Source: Chloroflexota bacterium (GTDB lineage Bacteria > Chloroflexota > Anaerolineae > Aggregatilineales > Phototrophicaceae). Taken from it: a stretch of 64,000 nt of DNA. Below, in pieces: positions 50,617 to 62,061 of the stretch (position 1 is its first letter; each line of letters starts with the position of its first letter). A program made the translations under genes and the position numbers. The stretch spans positions 126,023 to 190,022 of the forward strand of contig JAPPEU010000035.1 of NCBI GenBank assembly GCA_028875245.1. Reading direction: 5' to 3'. The notes under the pieces are model-generated. The model was not told the DNA's origin. It saw only the letters and a program-made list of their open reading frames with translations, and did not search any database.

Positions 50617-53600
50617 CTAGGGCCTGTTTTGGGTTGCCGCCGCGTAATGCGATTGCAAGCTGCGCACGCTAAGCGGTTTCTCGCGCATGCGCTTGATGCC
50701 TTGCACGGTGGCGGCCGCGGCGCTCATCGTCGTGACAATCGGTATCCCAAGCGCGTATGCCTGGCTGCGGATGGTCACGCCGTCCTCGTGAGCCTGGCTG
50801 CCTAGCGGCGTATTGATGATTAGGTCCACCCGCCGTTGCTTCATGGCGTCTATTATATGCGGTCTGCCCTCCGAAAGCTTGTTGACGCGGCAGGCTTCCA
50901 CAGCCATCTGATTCAGCCAGCGCGCCGTGCCCTCGGTTGCGATCACGTCAAATTCGAGCTTGGCCAAATCTCGCGCGATCTTGGCCACGACCGGTTTGTC
51001 AAAGTCGTTGACGCTGATGAAAACCGTGCCGCGCTCCGGCAAGGGCAAGCCCGCCGAAGCCTGCGACTTTACGAAGGCATGGCCGAAGCTGGACGCATGC
51101 CCCATGACCTCGCCGGTGGAGCGCATTTCCGGGCCCAAGCGTGTATCGACGCCCGGGAATTTCTGAAAGGGAAACACCGCCTCCTTGACGAAGAAGCCGG
51201 TCACCGGCGGCTCTTCCAGAAATTCCAGATCCTCCAGCCTCGCCCCGGCCGCAATCTTCGCCGCATAATTAGCCAGCGGATGCCCGGTCGCCTTGCTTAT
51301 GAAGGGCACGGTCCGGCTCGCCCGCGGGTTTGCCTCAAGCACAAAAACCTCGTCGTCTTTCACCGCGAACTGAATGTTGAACAGGCCTCTAACGCCCAAG
51401 GCGAGGCCGATTCGCCGGCTGTGTTCGCGGATGATATCCAGGTGAAAATAACTGATTTTGTACGGTGGAACGACACAGGCGGAGTCGCCACTGTGCACGC
51501 CGGCCTGCTCGATGTGCTGCATAATGCCGCCAATCGTCACCTGCTCGCCATCGCAAAGGGCATCCACGTCGACCTCATAGGCATCGTCCAGAAACTGATC
51601 GATCAACACAGGAAGCCCGCGCCATTCGACATTTTCGTCCAGCCATTCCAGCAATTGCCTTTCATCAAAGACGATAGCCATGCCGCGCCCGCCCAAGACA
51701 TAACTCGGCCGCGCCAAGACCGGGTAGCCGATCGCTGCGGCCGCGTCAGCCGCTTCGTCGCGGCTTGAGATCGTCGCGCCGGCCGGCTGCGCGATGCCCA
51801 AACGCCGCATCAAAGCGTTAAAGCGCTCCCGGTCTTCGGCTAAATCGATCGTGTCCACCGGCGTGCCCCAAATTGGCGCGCCCATCGTTTCCAGGTCGCG
51901 CGCTATATTGAGCGGCGTTTGCCCGCCGAATTGCACCAGCAGGCCATCGGGTTTCTCTCTGTCGACGATGTTCATCACATCCTCAGCGGTCAGCGGTTCA
52001 AAATACAGCCGATCCGCCGTGTCATAATCCGTGCTGACGGTTTCCGGATTGCAATTGACCATGATGGTCTCAAAGCCCAGCTCCTTGAGCGCGAAGCAGG
52101 CATGGACGCAGCAATAATCAAATTCGATGCCCTGGCCGATGCGGTTGGGTCCCCCGCCGAGGATCATCACCTTGCGTCCGTCGCCCGGCCATGCCTCATC
52201 TTCTATTTCATACGTTGAATACAGATAAGGCGTCAGCGCTTCAAACTCGGCGGCGCAGGTATCCACGCGGTAGAAATTGGCCGTGACGCCCAGCGCTTTG
52301 CGATAATCGCGCACGGCGAATTTATCTTCACCCAGCAACCCGGCGATGTAGGCGTCGCTGAAGCCTCTCTGTTTGAGTTTGCGCAGGTCAACGCCGTCCA
52401 GGTCGCCAAGCCCAAGCGCCTTGCTGAGAACAGCGCCGTGTATCCCCATCAGATCGGCCATCTGCTGGACAAACCAGGGATCGAAATGCGTCTGCTCCAC
52501 AATCTCCGAGAATCCAACGCCGCTGGCGATCAAACTCGCGACTTGAAACAAACGCTGCGCTGTTGGCGCGCTCAGGACCTCGGGCGACAAATGGTTGTCC
52601 ACGCGGCTGCCAAATCCGTCCATGCCGATATCCAGCGAGCGGACGCCCTTCTGCAGCGCTTCGGGGAAGGTCCGCCCGATCGCCATGACTTCGCCAACCG
52701 CCTTCATCTGCGGGCCTAGCACCGGGTCCGCCCCGGCAAATTTCTTGAAATCCCAACGCGGTATCTTCACCACGATGTAATCCAGCGACGGCTCGAAGCT
52801 CGCCGGCGTTTTCAAAGTAATGTCGTTGGGAATCTCGTCCAAGGTGAAACCGACCGCGACCAAAGCGGCGATTTTGGCGATCGGGAAACCGGTCGCTTTG
52901 CTCGCCAAAGCCGATGAACGCGAAACGCGCGGATTCATTTCGATCACGTAGACTGCGCCATCATGGGGATTGATAGCGAATTGCACATTGGCGCCGCCGG
53001 TACTGATGCCAACGCGGTCGAATATCTTGCGTGACATGTTGCGCAGGCGTTGAATTTCTTTGTCCGTGAGCGTCTGAGCCGGCGCTATGGTGATGCTGTC
53101 GCCGGTATGCACACCCATCGGATCCAGGTTCTCAATCGAGCAGACGACGACGAAGTTGCCACTCGCATCACGCATCAACTCGAGTTCGTATTCTTTCCAA
53201 CCCAGCAGGCTCTTGTCGACCAAGACCTCGCCGACCGGGCTCTGATGAATCCCATTGGCCGCCACCCTCCGCAGCTCGCCGCCATCATAAGCGACGCCCC
53301 CGCCGGCGCCCCCCATGGTGAATGACGGTCGAATTAGAATCGGATAACCGATTTCGCCGGCAAACTCGAGCGCGTCCTCAACGCTGTTGACCACTTTGCT
53401 GTCCGGCACTTTCAAGCCGATTTCTCTCATCGTGTCGTTGAAGTGCTGCCGGTCTTCCGCCAGTTGAATGCTGGTCAATGTGGCGCCGATGAGCTCGACG
53501 CCGTATTTGTCCAGGACGCCGGATTCCTGCAATTGCACTGCCAGATTGAGCGCGGTCTGCCCGCCGACCGTCGGCAACAGGGCATCGGGCTTCTCTTGCG

Positions 53601-53835
53601 CGATAATCTTCTCGCAGATGCTTGCCGTCAGCGGCTCGACATAGGTCGCGTCGGCGAACTGCGGGTCGGTCATGATCGTCGCCGGATTGGAGTTGACCAG
53701 GACAATGCGATAGCCCTGCGCTTTCAAGGCCTTGCAAGCTTGCACGCCGCTGTAATCAAACTCGCAAGCTTGACCGATGACGATCGGACCCGAGCCGATG
53801 ATCATGATGCTTTCGATGTCGCTGCGTCTGGGCAT
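50617..53835 (-). CDS. carB: Carbamoyl-phosphate synthase large subunit
   Basis: A 1072-residue CarB with two homologous ATP-grasp halves. Landmarks: [20 protein letters not shown] and [12 protein letters not shown] in the first half; [16 protein letters not shown] and [14 protein letters not shown] in the second; and a C-terminal MGS-like allosteric domain ([18 protein letters not shown]). It makes carbamoyl phosphate from bicarbonate, ATP and ammonia passed by CarA. It follows carA by 17 bp. Confidence 0.98.
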   Translation of the reverse strand: MPRRSDIESIMIIGSGPIVIGQACEFDYSGVQACKALKAQGYRIVLVNSNPATIMTDPQFADATYVEPLTASICEKIIAQEKPDALLPTVGGQTALNLAVQLQESGVLDKYGVELIGATLTSIQLAEDRQHFNDTMREIGLKVPDSKVVNSVEDALEFAGEIGYPILIRPSFTMGGAGGGVAYDGGELRRVAANGIHQSPVGEVLVDKSLLGWKEYELELMRDASGNFVVVCSIENLDPMGVHTGDSITIAPAQTLTDKEIQRLRNMSRKIFDRVGISTGGANVQFAINPHDGAVYVIEMNPRVSRSSALASKATGFPIAKIAALVAVGFTLDEIPNDITLKTPASFEPSLDYIVVKIPRWDFKKFAGADPVLGPQMKAVGEVMAIGRTFPEALQKGVRSLDIGMDGFGSRVDNHLSPEVLSAPTAQRLFQVASLIASGVGFSEIVEQTHFDPWFVQQMADLMGIHGAVLSKALGLGDLDGVDLRKLKQRGFSDAYIAGLLGEDKFAVRDYRKALGVTANFYRVDTCAAEFEALTPYLYSTYEIEDEAWPGDGRKVMILGGGPNRIGQGIEFDYCCVHACFALKELGFETIMVNCNPETVSTDYDTADRLYFEPLTAEDVMNIVDREKPDGLLVQFGGQTPLNIARDLETMGAPIWGTPVDTIDLAEDRERFNALMRRLGIAQPAGATISSRDEAADAAAAIGYPVLARPSYVLGGRGMAIVFDERQLLEWLDENVEWRGLPVLIDQFLDDAYEVDVDALCDGEQVTIGGIMQHIEQAGVHSGDSACVVPPYKISYFHLDIIREHSRRIGLALGVRGLFNIQFAVKDDEVFVLEANPRASRTVPFISKATGHPLANYAAKIAAGARLEDLEFLEEPPVTGFFVKEAVFPFQKFPGVDTRLGPEMRSTGEVMGHASSFGHAFVKSQASAGLPLPERGTVFISVNDFDKPVVAKIARDLAKLEFDVIATEGTARWLNQMAVEACRVNKLSEGRPHIIDAMKQRRVDLIINTPLGSQAHEDGVTIRSQAYALGIPIVTTMSAAAATVQGIKRMREKPLSVRSLQSHYAAATQNRP

Positions 53836-53852
53836 AAACGGGGCTCTGGCCG

Positions 53853-54980
53853 CTAGGTTCGCCGGCCGGCGCTCACGGCGTCGACAAACTCATCGAAGAG
53901 ATAAAAAGAATCATGCGGGCCCGGCGAGGCTTCCGGATGGTACTGCACGCTGAAAGCTCGCAGCCTGCCATGCCGCAAACCCGCCACCGTATTGTCATTC
54001 AAATTTAGATGGGTGACTTCGCCGCCGTCCAGATTGCTGTCCGCCGAGACCGCGAATCCGTGATTGTGTGATGCGATCTCGACTTCGCCGCTGGCGAGAT
54101 GCTTCACCGGCTGGTTGCCGCCCCGGTGCCCGAAGCGCATCTTTTCCGTCTCGCCGCCCAAAGCCAAAGCAAGGATCTGATGGCCAAGGCAGATGCCAAA
54201 AATCGGCACTTGGCCCAAAAGCGATTGGACGTTGGCGATAGCGTAATCAACCGCGGCCGGGTCCCCGGGTCCATTGCTCAAAAATACGCCCGCCGGCTCC
54301 ATGCTGAGGATCTCTGACGGCGGCGTCCAGGCCGGCACCACTTTGACGCGCAAGCCGCGATCGGTCATCATGCGCAAAATATTCCGCTTGATGCCGTAAT
54401 CATAAGCGACAACAAGGGAGCGCGTCGCAGTCTCGCGCTGCTTGCTATACCACTCTGCGTCGCTGGCTTCGGCCCAATCATAGGGCGCTTCTACGCTGAC
54501 GTCATCCACGAGATTCGCGCCCGCCATATCCGGCGAGGAGCGCGCCGTTTCCACCAGCCTGTCGATGTCTGCCGCCTCCCGGCCATGCGCCAGCGCCGCG
54601 CGCATCACGCCCAGCTCGCGGATATGACGCACCAGCGCGCGCGTGGCTACCGAGGAAATGCCAATGATGCCGTTGCCTTCAAGGTAAGAGGCGAGATCGC
54701 CGCGATTTCGCCAGTTGCTGACGATTGGGCTGAGAGAGCGCACAACAAAACCGGCTGCCCAAACCTTGGCCGACTCGGGATCTTCCAGGTTGACGCCGGT
54801 ATTGCCGACATGCGGCACGGTCATGGCGACGATCTGCCGATGATAGGACGGGTCCGTCAGAATCTCCTGATAACCCGTCATTGCGGTGTTGAAGACGATC
54901 TCGCCCGTGGATATGCCTTCAGCGCCGAAGCCCTCGCCCGGGAAGACGCGCCCATCCTCCAGAACCAACACTGCCTTCAT
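53853..54980 (-). CDS. carA: Carbamoyl-phosphate synthase small subunit
   Basis: A 375-residue Car[20 protein letters not shown] and [16 protein letters not shown] in the N-terminal domain; the class I amidotransferase domain has the Cys nucleophile in [16 protein letters not shown] and the His-Glu pair in [13 protein letters not shown]. It releases ammonia from glutamine. It lies 14 bp after argJ. Confidence 0.98.
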   Translation of the reverse strand: MKAVLVLEDGRVFPGEGFGAEGISTGEIVFNTAMTGYQEILTDPSYHRQIVAMTVPHVGNTGVNLEDPESAKVWAAGFVVRSLSPIVSNWRNRGDLASYLEGNGIIGISSVATRALVRHIRELGVMRAALAHGREAADIDRLVETARSSPDMAGANLVDDVSVEAPYDWAEASDAEWYSKQRETATRSLVVAYDYGIKRNILRMMTDRGLRVKVVPAWTPPSEILSMEPAGVFLSNGPGDPAAVDYAIANVQSLLGQVPIFGICLGHQILALALGGETEKMRFGHRGGNQPVKHLASGEVEIASHNHGFAVSADSNLDGGEVTHLNLNDNTVAGLRHGRLRAFSVQYHPEASPGPHDSFYLFDEFVDAVSAGRRT

Positions 54981-54994
54981 TGCGCGCCTCTCGT

Positions 54995-56224
54995 TTACGA
55001 GCGGTAGTCCCCATTAATGGAAATATATTCGTGACTGATGTCGCAGGTCCAGATAGTCGCTTCGCCATTGCCGATCCCGCAATCCAGCGTGAAGGTGATC
55101 GATGGCTCCGCCATGATGGCCGCCGCCGCTTCTTCGCGGTAATCGGTCGGCATGCCGGCGCTGAATATCTCAAGTCCGGCTGTATCGCCCGCTGGTCGCT
55201 CGCCGGCCGCCACCCGCAGCGATGTGCTGTCCGGGTCGAAGGCCGTGTTCGCGCGCCCGGCCGCGGCGACGATGCGGCCCCAATTGGCATCGCTGCCATA
55301 AAAGGCCGATTTGGTCAAAACCGACGCGCCAATCGTCTGGCCAATCTTCGCAGCCGCCTCGCCCGATTCCGCATTGACGATGTTCAGCGTGATGAATTTG
55401 GTGACGCCTTCGCCATCGCGCACAACTTCCTGCGCCAGATACCGCGCCAGCGCATTCAGGGCGTCCTGAAATGCCTCCAGCTCATCGCCGCTTGAGACGT
55501 CCACGCCGCTCATCCCGTTGGCCAGGAGCAGAACCGTGTCGTTGGTGCTGGTATCGCCATCCACCACAATCCGGTTGTAGCTCTGCTGGGCCGCGGTTTT
55601 CAGGGAGGCCTGCGCTTCCTGCAAGCCCAGCGCCGCATCCGTCACGATGACGCTCAGCATGGTGGCCATATTGGGCGCGATCATGCCGGCGCCCTTGACG
55701 ATGCCAGCGATAGTGTAAGCGCCGGCATCGCTGGCGACCGTGATTGAGCCCAGCTTCGGTCGTGTATCGGTGGTCATGATGCCGGCCGCCGCCGCGCGCC
55801 AGTCCGCGCCCAGATTCGCGCCCGCCAGCTCGGCGCCCCGCGCAATCTTGTCCATCGGCAAATGCGTCCCAATGACGCCCGTCGACATGACCAGCACTTG
55901 CTCGGCCACAATGGACAGCGCGTCGGCGACCAGGTTGGCGGTCGCCCGCGCGTTTTTGAGTCCAAGCGCGCCCGTGCAAGCATTGGCGCTGACCGTGTTG
56001 CTGGCCACCGCTCGTATCGCTTTCGGGTTCTCGGCCAGCCGCTCCTGATCGAGCAAGACCGGCGCCGCTTTGACCTGGTTGCGCGTGAAGACGCCGGCGG
56101 CGACGCAATTGCTCTCGCTGACGATCAGCGAAAAGTCCAGCGCGCCCTCTTTCTTCAAGCCCGCATGCACACCGGCGACTTGAAAGCCGCGAACGGAATC
56201 AACCGAAGGATTAATCTTGCCCAT
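54995..56224 (-). CDS. argJ: Bifunctional ornithine acetyltransferase / N-acetylglutamate synthase
   Basis: A 409-residue ArgJ. The autocleavage site is KGAGMIAPNMATML (Thr in ATML becomes the new N-terminal nucleophile); other landmarks are TTDTRPK and DGDTSTNDTVLLLANG. It recycles the acetyl group from acetylornithine to glutamate, so argA/argE may not be needed. The ATG at 56224 overlaps the argD end by 14 bp. Confidence 0.97.
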   Translation of the reverse strand: MGKINPSVDSVRGFQVAGVHAGLKKEGALDFSLIVSESNCVAAGVFTRNQVKAAPVLLDQERLAENPKAIRAVASNTVSANACTGALGLKNARATANLVADALSIVAEQVLVMSTGVIGTHLPMDKIARGAELAGANLGADWRAAAAGIMTTDTRPKLGSITVASDAGAYTIAGIVKGAGMIAPNMATMLSVIVTDAALGLQEAQASLKTAAQQSYNRIVVDGDTSTNDTVLLLANGMSGVDVSSGDELEAFQDALNALARYLAQEVVRDGEGVTKFITLNIVNAESGEAAAKIGQTIGASVLTKSAFYGSDANWGRIVAAAGRANTAFDPDSTSLRVAAGERPAGDTAGLEIFSAGMPTDYREEAAAAIMAEPSITFTLDCGIGNGEATIWTCDISHEYISINGDYRS

Positions 56225-57413
56225 CAATGCCCTCCAGGATCAGCGTCAGCTTTTCGACAAGCTCGTCTACATGCCGCTTTTCGACGATCAAGGGCGGGAT
56301 GAAGCGAATCGCCTCAGGACCCGAGTTGACCAGCAGCAGACCATGTTCGTAGCCCTGCGAAACGATATCGCCCGGCGGCAGATCCAGCTCAATCGCCGCC
56401 ATCAAGCCGCGTCCGCGCACATCTTTGATATGAGGGCTGTTGATCTCCGCCAGGCGTTCCAGCAGATAATCGCCCGTTTCTTTGACATGCTCAAGAAATC
56501 CGGCGCTGAGCACGCGCTTGACGACCATTTCACCGGCGCGCATGACAACGGCCCCGCCGGAAAATGTCGAGCCGTGGTCGCCCGGCTGCATCGCGCCCGC
56601 CACCTCGTCTGTTGTCAATATCGCGCCAATCGGCAAGCCGCCGGCCAGAGGCTTGGCCAGGGTCATGATATCGGGCGACACGCCGCTGAATGAATGCGCC
56701 CAGAGCTCGCCGGTGCGCCCCAATCCACATTGAATCTCATCGAATATCAAGACCGCGTCATGATCGTCGCATAGCTGGCGCAATGCCTGCAGGAATTCCG
56801 CGCTCGCGATGTTGATGCCGCCTTCACCCTGGATCGGCTCGACAACCACGGCGGCGGTGTCCTGATCGATGACTTCTCTGGCGCTGTCGACGCTGTTGAA
56901 TTCGCCGACAACCGCGCCCGGCATCATCGGCTTGAAGGGCGCCTGGTATTTCTCCGTCGGCGTGATCGCCAGCGCCCCCATCGTGCGACCGTGAAAGGCT
57001 TTGCTGAAGCTGACCGTCTTCGTCTTGTTTTTCCGGTCGTTGACATAAGCGAGCTTGCGCGCGAATTTCAGCGCGCCTTCGTTGGCTTCGGCGCCGCTGT
57101 TGCAGAAATAAGCCTTGTCAGCGAATGAATTGGCGCAGAGCAGCTCGGCCAGATCCGCCAGCGCCTGCGTATGATACAAACCGCTGACATGGATCAAGCC
57201 GGTGTCCATCTGGCCGGCGACCACTTTCATCAGTTCTTTATCGCCATAACCCAGCGAGTTGACGGCGATGCCCGCCACCCAGTCGGTGTAGGCTTTGCCG
57301 TCGGAATCATATACCGTGACGCCCTCGCCCCGCTCCAGCACAAAGTCGGGCCGGCCCGCCACCGGAACGCTGTATTGCTTGTCCTTTTGAATGACTTCCG
57401 CTGTTATTGACAT
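56211..57413 (-). CDS. argD: Acetylornithine aminotransferase
   Basis: A 400-residue class III aminotransferase. FCNSGAEANEGALKFARK, HGRTMGAL, VVEPIQGEGGI, LIFDEIQCGLGRTG and the PLP Lys in TLAKPLAGGLPIGA are present. It makes acetylornithine. Its ATG overlaps the argB end by 10 bp. Confidence 0.96.
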   Translation of the reverse strand: MSITAEVIQKDKQYSVPVAGRPDFVLERGEGVTVYDSDGKAYTDWVAGIAVNSLGYGDKELMKVVAGQMDTGLIHVSGLYHTQALADLAELLCANSFADKAYFCNSGAEANEGALKFARKLAYVNDRKNKTKTVSFSKAFHGRTMGALAITPTEKYQAPFKPMMPGAVVGEFNSVDSAREVIDQDTAAVVVEPIQGEGGINIASAEFLQALRQLCDDHDAVLIFDEIQCGLGRTGELWAHSFSGVSPDIMTLAKPLAGGLPIGAILTTDEVAGAMQPGDHGSTFSGGAVVMRAGEMVVKRVLSAGFLEHVKETGDYLLERLAEINSPHIKDVRGRGLMAAIELDLPPGDIVSQGYEHGLLLVNSGPEAIRFIPPLIVEKRHVDELVEKLTLILEGIDGQD

Positions 57414-58192
57414 GCTTCCCCTTTCAATGTCCTTTCCACGTTTGCTTCCAGGAATGTCGTGCCGCCCTGCGCCGCCCAGCCATCCAAATCAGTGATCACT
57501 GCCTGCGGCACGCCCGATGATAGCACATCCAGGGCCGCCCTCACTTTCGGTATCATGCCGCCGTGAATGACGCCGCTTCCGATCAAATCCAGCGCCTGCC
57601 CGCTTGTTAAACTGGCGATTCGCTTGCCATCTGCCAGCACACCGGCGACGTTGGACACGAAAATGACCGACCACGCGCCAATTGCCGCCGCGATCGCCCC
57701 CGCGACCGGATCGGCGTTGAGGTTGAAGTTGCTGCTTTTGCCGACGCTCACCGGCGCGATAACGGGCGTCACCCCGCGCTCAAGCAGATCGGCGATCACC
57801 TCGCGCCGTACTGATGCCACTTCGCCGGTATAGCCCATATCAATCGACTCATGCCGCATTGGTCGCGCGCGCACCAGGCCGCGATCGACGCCCGAAAGGC
57901 CCTGAGCGTCCACGCCCGCCGCCAGCAAGTATCGCACAAGTCGCTTGTTGACGCTTCCGCAGAGCACCATCTCTACCAAAGCCAGGGAGCCGGCGTCGGT
58001 GACGCGCAAGCCATCGACATAACGCGGCTCGATATTCAGCTTCTGCTGTAAATCCGATATCTCCTTGCCGCCGCCATGAACGATGACCAGCGCTTCATCA
58101 GACCGCGCCACAATGCCCGCGAACTGCCGCAGCAAGGCATCATCATCCAGGCAGTGCCCGGAGACTTTGACAACTGTGATCCGTCCTGCCAC
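57404..58192 (-). CDS. argB: Acetylglutamate kinase (may also act on LysW-type carrier)
   Basis: A 262-residue amino-acid kinase: VVKVSGHCLDDD, VIVHGGGKEISDLQQKL, FNLNADPVAGAIAAAIG, GGMIPKVRAAL. The GTG start at 58192 shares its first base with the last base of argC's TAG stop (TAGTG). An ATG further upstream would lie deep in argC. The Ser in KVSG stands where many ArgB proteins have Gly; LysW-linked kinases share this look, so substrate is not fully certain, but the arg context argues for ArgB. Confidence 0.93.
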   Translation of the reverse strand: MAGRITVVKVSGHCLDDDALLRQFAGIVARSDEALVIVHGGGKEISDLQQKLNIEPRYVDGLRVTDAGSLALVEMVLCGSVNKRLVRYLLAAGVDAQGLSGVDRGLVRARPMRHESIDMGYTGEVASVRREVIADLLERGVTPVIAPVSVGKSSNFNLNADPVAGAIAAAIGAWSVIFVSNVAGVLADGKRIASLTSGQALDLIGSGVIHGGMIPKVRAALDVLSSGVPQAVITDLDGWAAQGGTTFLEANVERTLKGEACQ

Positions 58193-59193
58193 TATATCAA
58201 CCCTAAGGTCTCGTCCATGCCAAACATCAAGTTCATGTTTTGCACCGCCTGGCCCGCGGCGCCCTTGCGCAGATTGTCCGTCACGCTCGTGATGTGAACC
58301 AGCCGCGGCAATACCGGCGTGATGCTGATCACGCATTTGTTCGTTTTCACCGCATGCTTCAGCGTCGCCTGCTCGCCCGGCGGCAAGACATCCACCAGCG
58401 CCTCGCCCCCGTATATTTCGGTATAAAGATCGTGAACCTGTGAACTCTCCAGTGTCTCGTTCAAGGTGATGTAGATGCTCGACATCAATCCACGGTCGAC
58501 CGGCAGCAGGTGCGGGCAGAAAATAATCGGTCCAATACCGCCGTCAATCTTGCGCGCTTCCTGTTCCATCTCGCCCACATGACGATGAGAGCGCCCCGTC
58601 TTGTACGGAATCAGGTTGCTGTATACCTCGGCAAAATGCGTGCTGAGAGAGGGCTTGCGTCCGGCGCCCGTGACTCCCGATTTGGCATCCACTATAATTG
58701 GCGCATCGCGACAGAGCGCTTCACACTGCAGCACGGGGTAAAGGCCCAGCAGCGTCGTCGTCGGGTAGCAGCCCGGCGTCGCGACCACGTCCGCGCCCCC
58801 AAGTTTCTCGCGATTGATCTCCGGCAAGCCATAAGGCGTCGGCAGCAATTCGGGATGGGGATGCGGCGTATGATAGGACCCTTCATAGGCTTCCGGCGTA
58901 TCGAGCCGCAGGTCCGCCGACAGGTCGACCACTTTCACGCCCGCCTCAAGGCCTCGCTTGGCCATTTCGGCCGAAGTCTTGTGCGGCAAGGCGAGCATGA
59001 TCACATCGACTTGCTTCAAATCGGCGTCGGTGGCTGGAATGTAAGTCAAAGCCGTCCCCGGGACGGCCTCGCCGGCATAGGTATTCGAAGTCGCAAAGCG
59101 CAGATCAACGCGCGGATGACCGTCCAATATCTCCACGAGATCAAGACCGGCATAACCCGAACCGCCAAACACGCCCGCCCGTATTCCGCTCAT
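58192..59193 (-). CDS. argC: N-acetyl-gamma-glutamyl-phosphate reductase
   Basis: A 333-residue dehydrogenase. GVFGGSGYAGLDLVEIL is the NADP loop, the catalytic Cys is in VATPGCYPTTTLLGLYP, and HRHVGEMEQE follows. It makes acetylglutamate semialdehyde. The ATG at 59193 has GGGAGGAGG upstream. It is the first gene of the long arg-car operon and lies directly behind a transcription attenuator. Confidence 0.97.
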   Translation of the reverse strand: MSGIRAGVFGGSGYAGLDLVEILDGHPRVDLRFATSNTYAGEAVPGTALTYIPATDADLKQVDVIMLALPHKTSAEMAKRGLEAGVKVVDLSADLRLDTPEAYEGSYHTPHPHPELLPTPYGLPEINREKLGGADVVATPGCYPTTTLLGLYPVLQCEALCRDAPIIVDAKSGVTGAGRKPSLSTHFAEVYSNLIPYKTGRSHRHVGEMEQEARKIDGGIGPIIFCPHLLPVDRGLMSSIYITLNETLESSQVHDLYTEIYGGEALVDVLPPGEQATLKHAVKTNKCVISITPVLPRLVHITSVTDNLRKGAAGQAVQNMNLMFGMDETLGLI

Positions 59194-59210
59194 TGCCGCC
59201 TCCTCCCCAT

Positions 59211-59249
59211 AAAACAAAAAACCCTGATCATCGCTTCGAGATCAGGGCG
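59211..59249 (-). terminator. Attenuator (intrinsic terminator) before argC
   Basis: On the minus strand CCCTGATC (59247-59240) pairs with GATCAGGG (59229-59222), 8 bp, 10-nt loop, followed by TTTTTTGTTTT (59221-59211). It ends only 18 nt before the argC ATG, so it can only act as a conditional terminator of the arg operon. Its left arm also fits an upstream antiterminator segment. Confidence 0.93.
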
Positions 59250-59315
59250 CTTCATTTTGGGCCAGACATCTTGTCACAGACAAAGACCACTCGCACTGAA
59301 CTCGATCCATGCGAG
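59237..59315 (-). promoter_or_regulatory. Alternative hairpins of the arg attenuator (1:2 and 2:3)
   Basis: Segment 1 CTCGCA (59315-59310) pairs with TGCGAG (59295-59290), the 1:2 hairpin. Segment 2 CGAGTTCAGTGCG (59304-59292) matches segment 3 CGCCCTGATCTCG (59249-59237) in 11 of 13 positions, the 2:3 antiterminator. Segment 3 otherwise forms the terminator with segment 4. The 1:2 and 2:3 structures exclude each other, as do 2:3 and 3:4. Confidence 0.8.
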
Positions 59316-59360
59316 AACGCGACGCCTGCCATATCCGCTGCCACTGTTTCCCTGAGACAT
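59274..59360 (-). CDS. Arginine-rich leader peptide of the arg operon
   Basis: A 28-residue ORF, ATG at 59360 to TGA at 59276-59274. Residues 12-14 are Arg-Arg-Arg from codons AGG CGT CGC (59327-59319), just upstream of attenuator segment 1. AGGGA lies 7 nt before the ATG. The promoter is about 30 bp upstream. A ribosome stalled at the Arg codons would cover segment 1 (59315-59310) and free segment 2 to form the antiterminator; ribosomes that read through would allow termination. The peptide itself needs no function. Confidence 0.85.
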   Translation of the reverse strand: MSQGNSGSGYGRRRVLAWIEFSASGLCL

Positions 59361-59389
59361 CACTGCTTCCCTGCTGCAACTCTGCCGAG

Positions 59390-59418
59390 AGTCTAGAATC
59401 AAAAGCCCAATAAGTCAA
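59390..59418 (-). promoter_or_regulatory. Sigma-70 promoter of the arg-car operon
   Basis: TTGACT (59418-59413) and TAGACT (59395-59390) with exactly 17 bp between. Expected start near 59383, about 23 nt before the leader peptide ATG and 190 nt before argC. Confidence 0.87.
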
Positions 59419-59875
59419 CCGACCCGGGAAGCCTTATGCACTATTCATTTTTCCCTGTGCAACCTGCACGAAGATTCCACCCAATCCGCCGTCAAATTCG
59501 CTATGCGCTCGCAATGCGCGGCGAGCTCGCTGATGAAAAACCGTGAAATATCCGCTTGCCGGACATTTCCGCGAAGATTAGTGCTTGCGGACTTTGTGAA
59601 AAACTTGACAAGTAATCAAATACGCGTTAAATTGTGGCTGAACATGACGAATAAGCAGTCAAATTATGTCCTTTGTCAGTTCATTTGGCTGGCGAGAGCA
59701 ATAGGCTGCGAGCAAGACCATTGCTGCCGAATGCTGTATATCAATGTGATTGGTGGTACATGGACATCCAAGATCTCGTCTCAAGGTCTCGTTCGCGCAG
59801 CAAGCGGGGTCCGGTTAAAATTGCGTAGCTTAGGCAGGTAGCGGTACTAACTTCGGTCAGAAGAAAGGCTTGTCT
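59419..59875. other. Divergent region between the arg promoter and the sigma-factor gene
   Basis: About 457 bp without a credible gene. It holds the sigma-factor promoter at 59605-59633. An open plus-strand frame (59503-59841) spans that promoter and has no family look. The right part after 59640 would be a long 5' leader of about 240 nt; no clear riboswitch was recognised. Confidence 0.6.
59605..59633 (+). promoter_or_regulatory. Sigma-70 promoter of the sigma-factor gene
   Basis: TTGACA (59605-59610) and TAAATT (59628-59633), 17 bp apart. Expected start near 59640. Confidence 0.75.
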
Positions 59876-61177
<1,302 letters not shown>

Positions 61178-61211
61178 AGTCCAGTCACCTCCCGCCGAAT
61201 CACAAAGCCTA

Positions 61212-61240
61212 GGGCGATCTGCCAGGTCGCCCGTTTTTTT
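61212..61240 (+). terminator. Intrinsic terminator after rpoD
   Basis: GGGCGA and TCGCCC form a 6-bp stem with a 9-nt loop, then G and seven T. Confidence 0.92.
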
Positions 61241-61434
61241 GAATGCCTCTTGCTATAAGAGCAGCCCTAGCATCGCAGGACGGCGCTAACTGGAGTTTGC
61301 GCATCATATTCATGACGCGCTTCTAGCTAGTTCTGTAAAATTATCGACGCGCCAAACGCGTTTGCTGCCATAATTCTGCACATACGTGGCGCGCATGTGC
61401 GAAGCCGCAGCGCGACAGGGGGAGAAACCGGGAA

Positions 61435-61998
61435 ATGCACAACGCGGGTTTCGATCCATCACAACTGATCTTTCGCGACGGCGTCGAGTCGGATGTCCCC
61501 TATTGCCTCGCGCTGGACAGCGATTTTGAAAGTGAACACGTCTGGCAGATGACCGTGCAAGAAATCGGCGACGAGATTCAGGTCAACTGCCGCAAGCAGC
61601 GGCTGCCGCGCCAGCTCCAATCACGCCATGTAACCGATCCGCATCATCTGGAATCAGCCCTGCGTCTGGGATACTGTTTTGTCGTCGTTCAAGACAAGAG
61701 CAGCAATCACATTCTCGGCTATGTCTCGATGCGCGTTGACGAGGCGAGCCGGGTCGCCTATCTGCAAGATATCGTGATCGACAGACCGTTCCGGCGCCGC
61801 AGCCTGGGTTCCCGCCTGGTTCATGTCGCGCGCGTATGGGCTGGCGAATACAATCTGCGCCAGATCCTCTTTGAGATCCCCACCACAAACTTCCCGTGCA
61901 TCCTCTTTGCCAAGGCCATGGGCTTCAGCTTTTGCGGCTTTAACGACCATCATTTCGCCAATCGTGAGATCGCCATCTTCTTCAGCCTGTCCATCTAG
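61435..61998 (+). CDS. GNAT-family N-acetyltransferase
   Basis: A 187-residue GNAT protein. The central strand YLQDIVIDRPFRRRSLGSRL holds the acetyl-CoA binding loop (RRRSLG, a relaxed R/Q-x-x-G-x-G), followed by NFPCILFAKAMGFSFCGF. Substrate unknown. GGGGGAGAAACC lies before the ATG. It is separate from the rpoD unit and precedes the 7TM protein by 63 bp. Confidence 0.86.
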   Translation: MHNAGFDPSQLIFRDGVESDVPYCLALDSDFESEHVWQMTVQEIGDEIQVNCRKQRLPRQLQSRHVTDPHHLESALRLGYCFVVVQDKSSNHILGYVSMRVDEASRVAYLQDIVIDRPFRRRSLGSRLVHVARVWAGEYNLRQILFEIPTTNFPCILFAKAMGFSFCGFNDHHFANREIAIFFSLSI

Positions 61999-62061
61999 GC
62001 TCAATACTTGCGTCGCTTTTTGCTAAACTATGGATAGTTCCGCAATGTTGAAGGGCTTGCG

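Noticed and set aside
58193..58336. N-terminal extension of ArgB
   Set aside because: The extension lies fully within argC; the GTG at 58192 in TAGTG context starts at the proper family position.
59503..59841. Open plus-strand frame of 112 codons upstream of the sigma factor
   Set aside because: It contains the probable sigma-factor promoter (59605-59633), has no SD at its start and no recognisable protein character.
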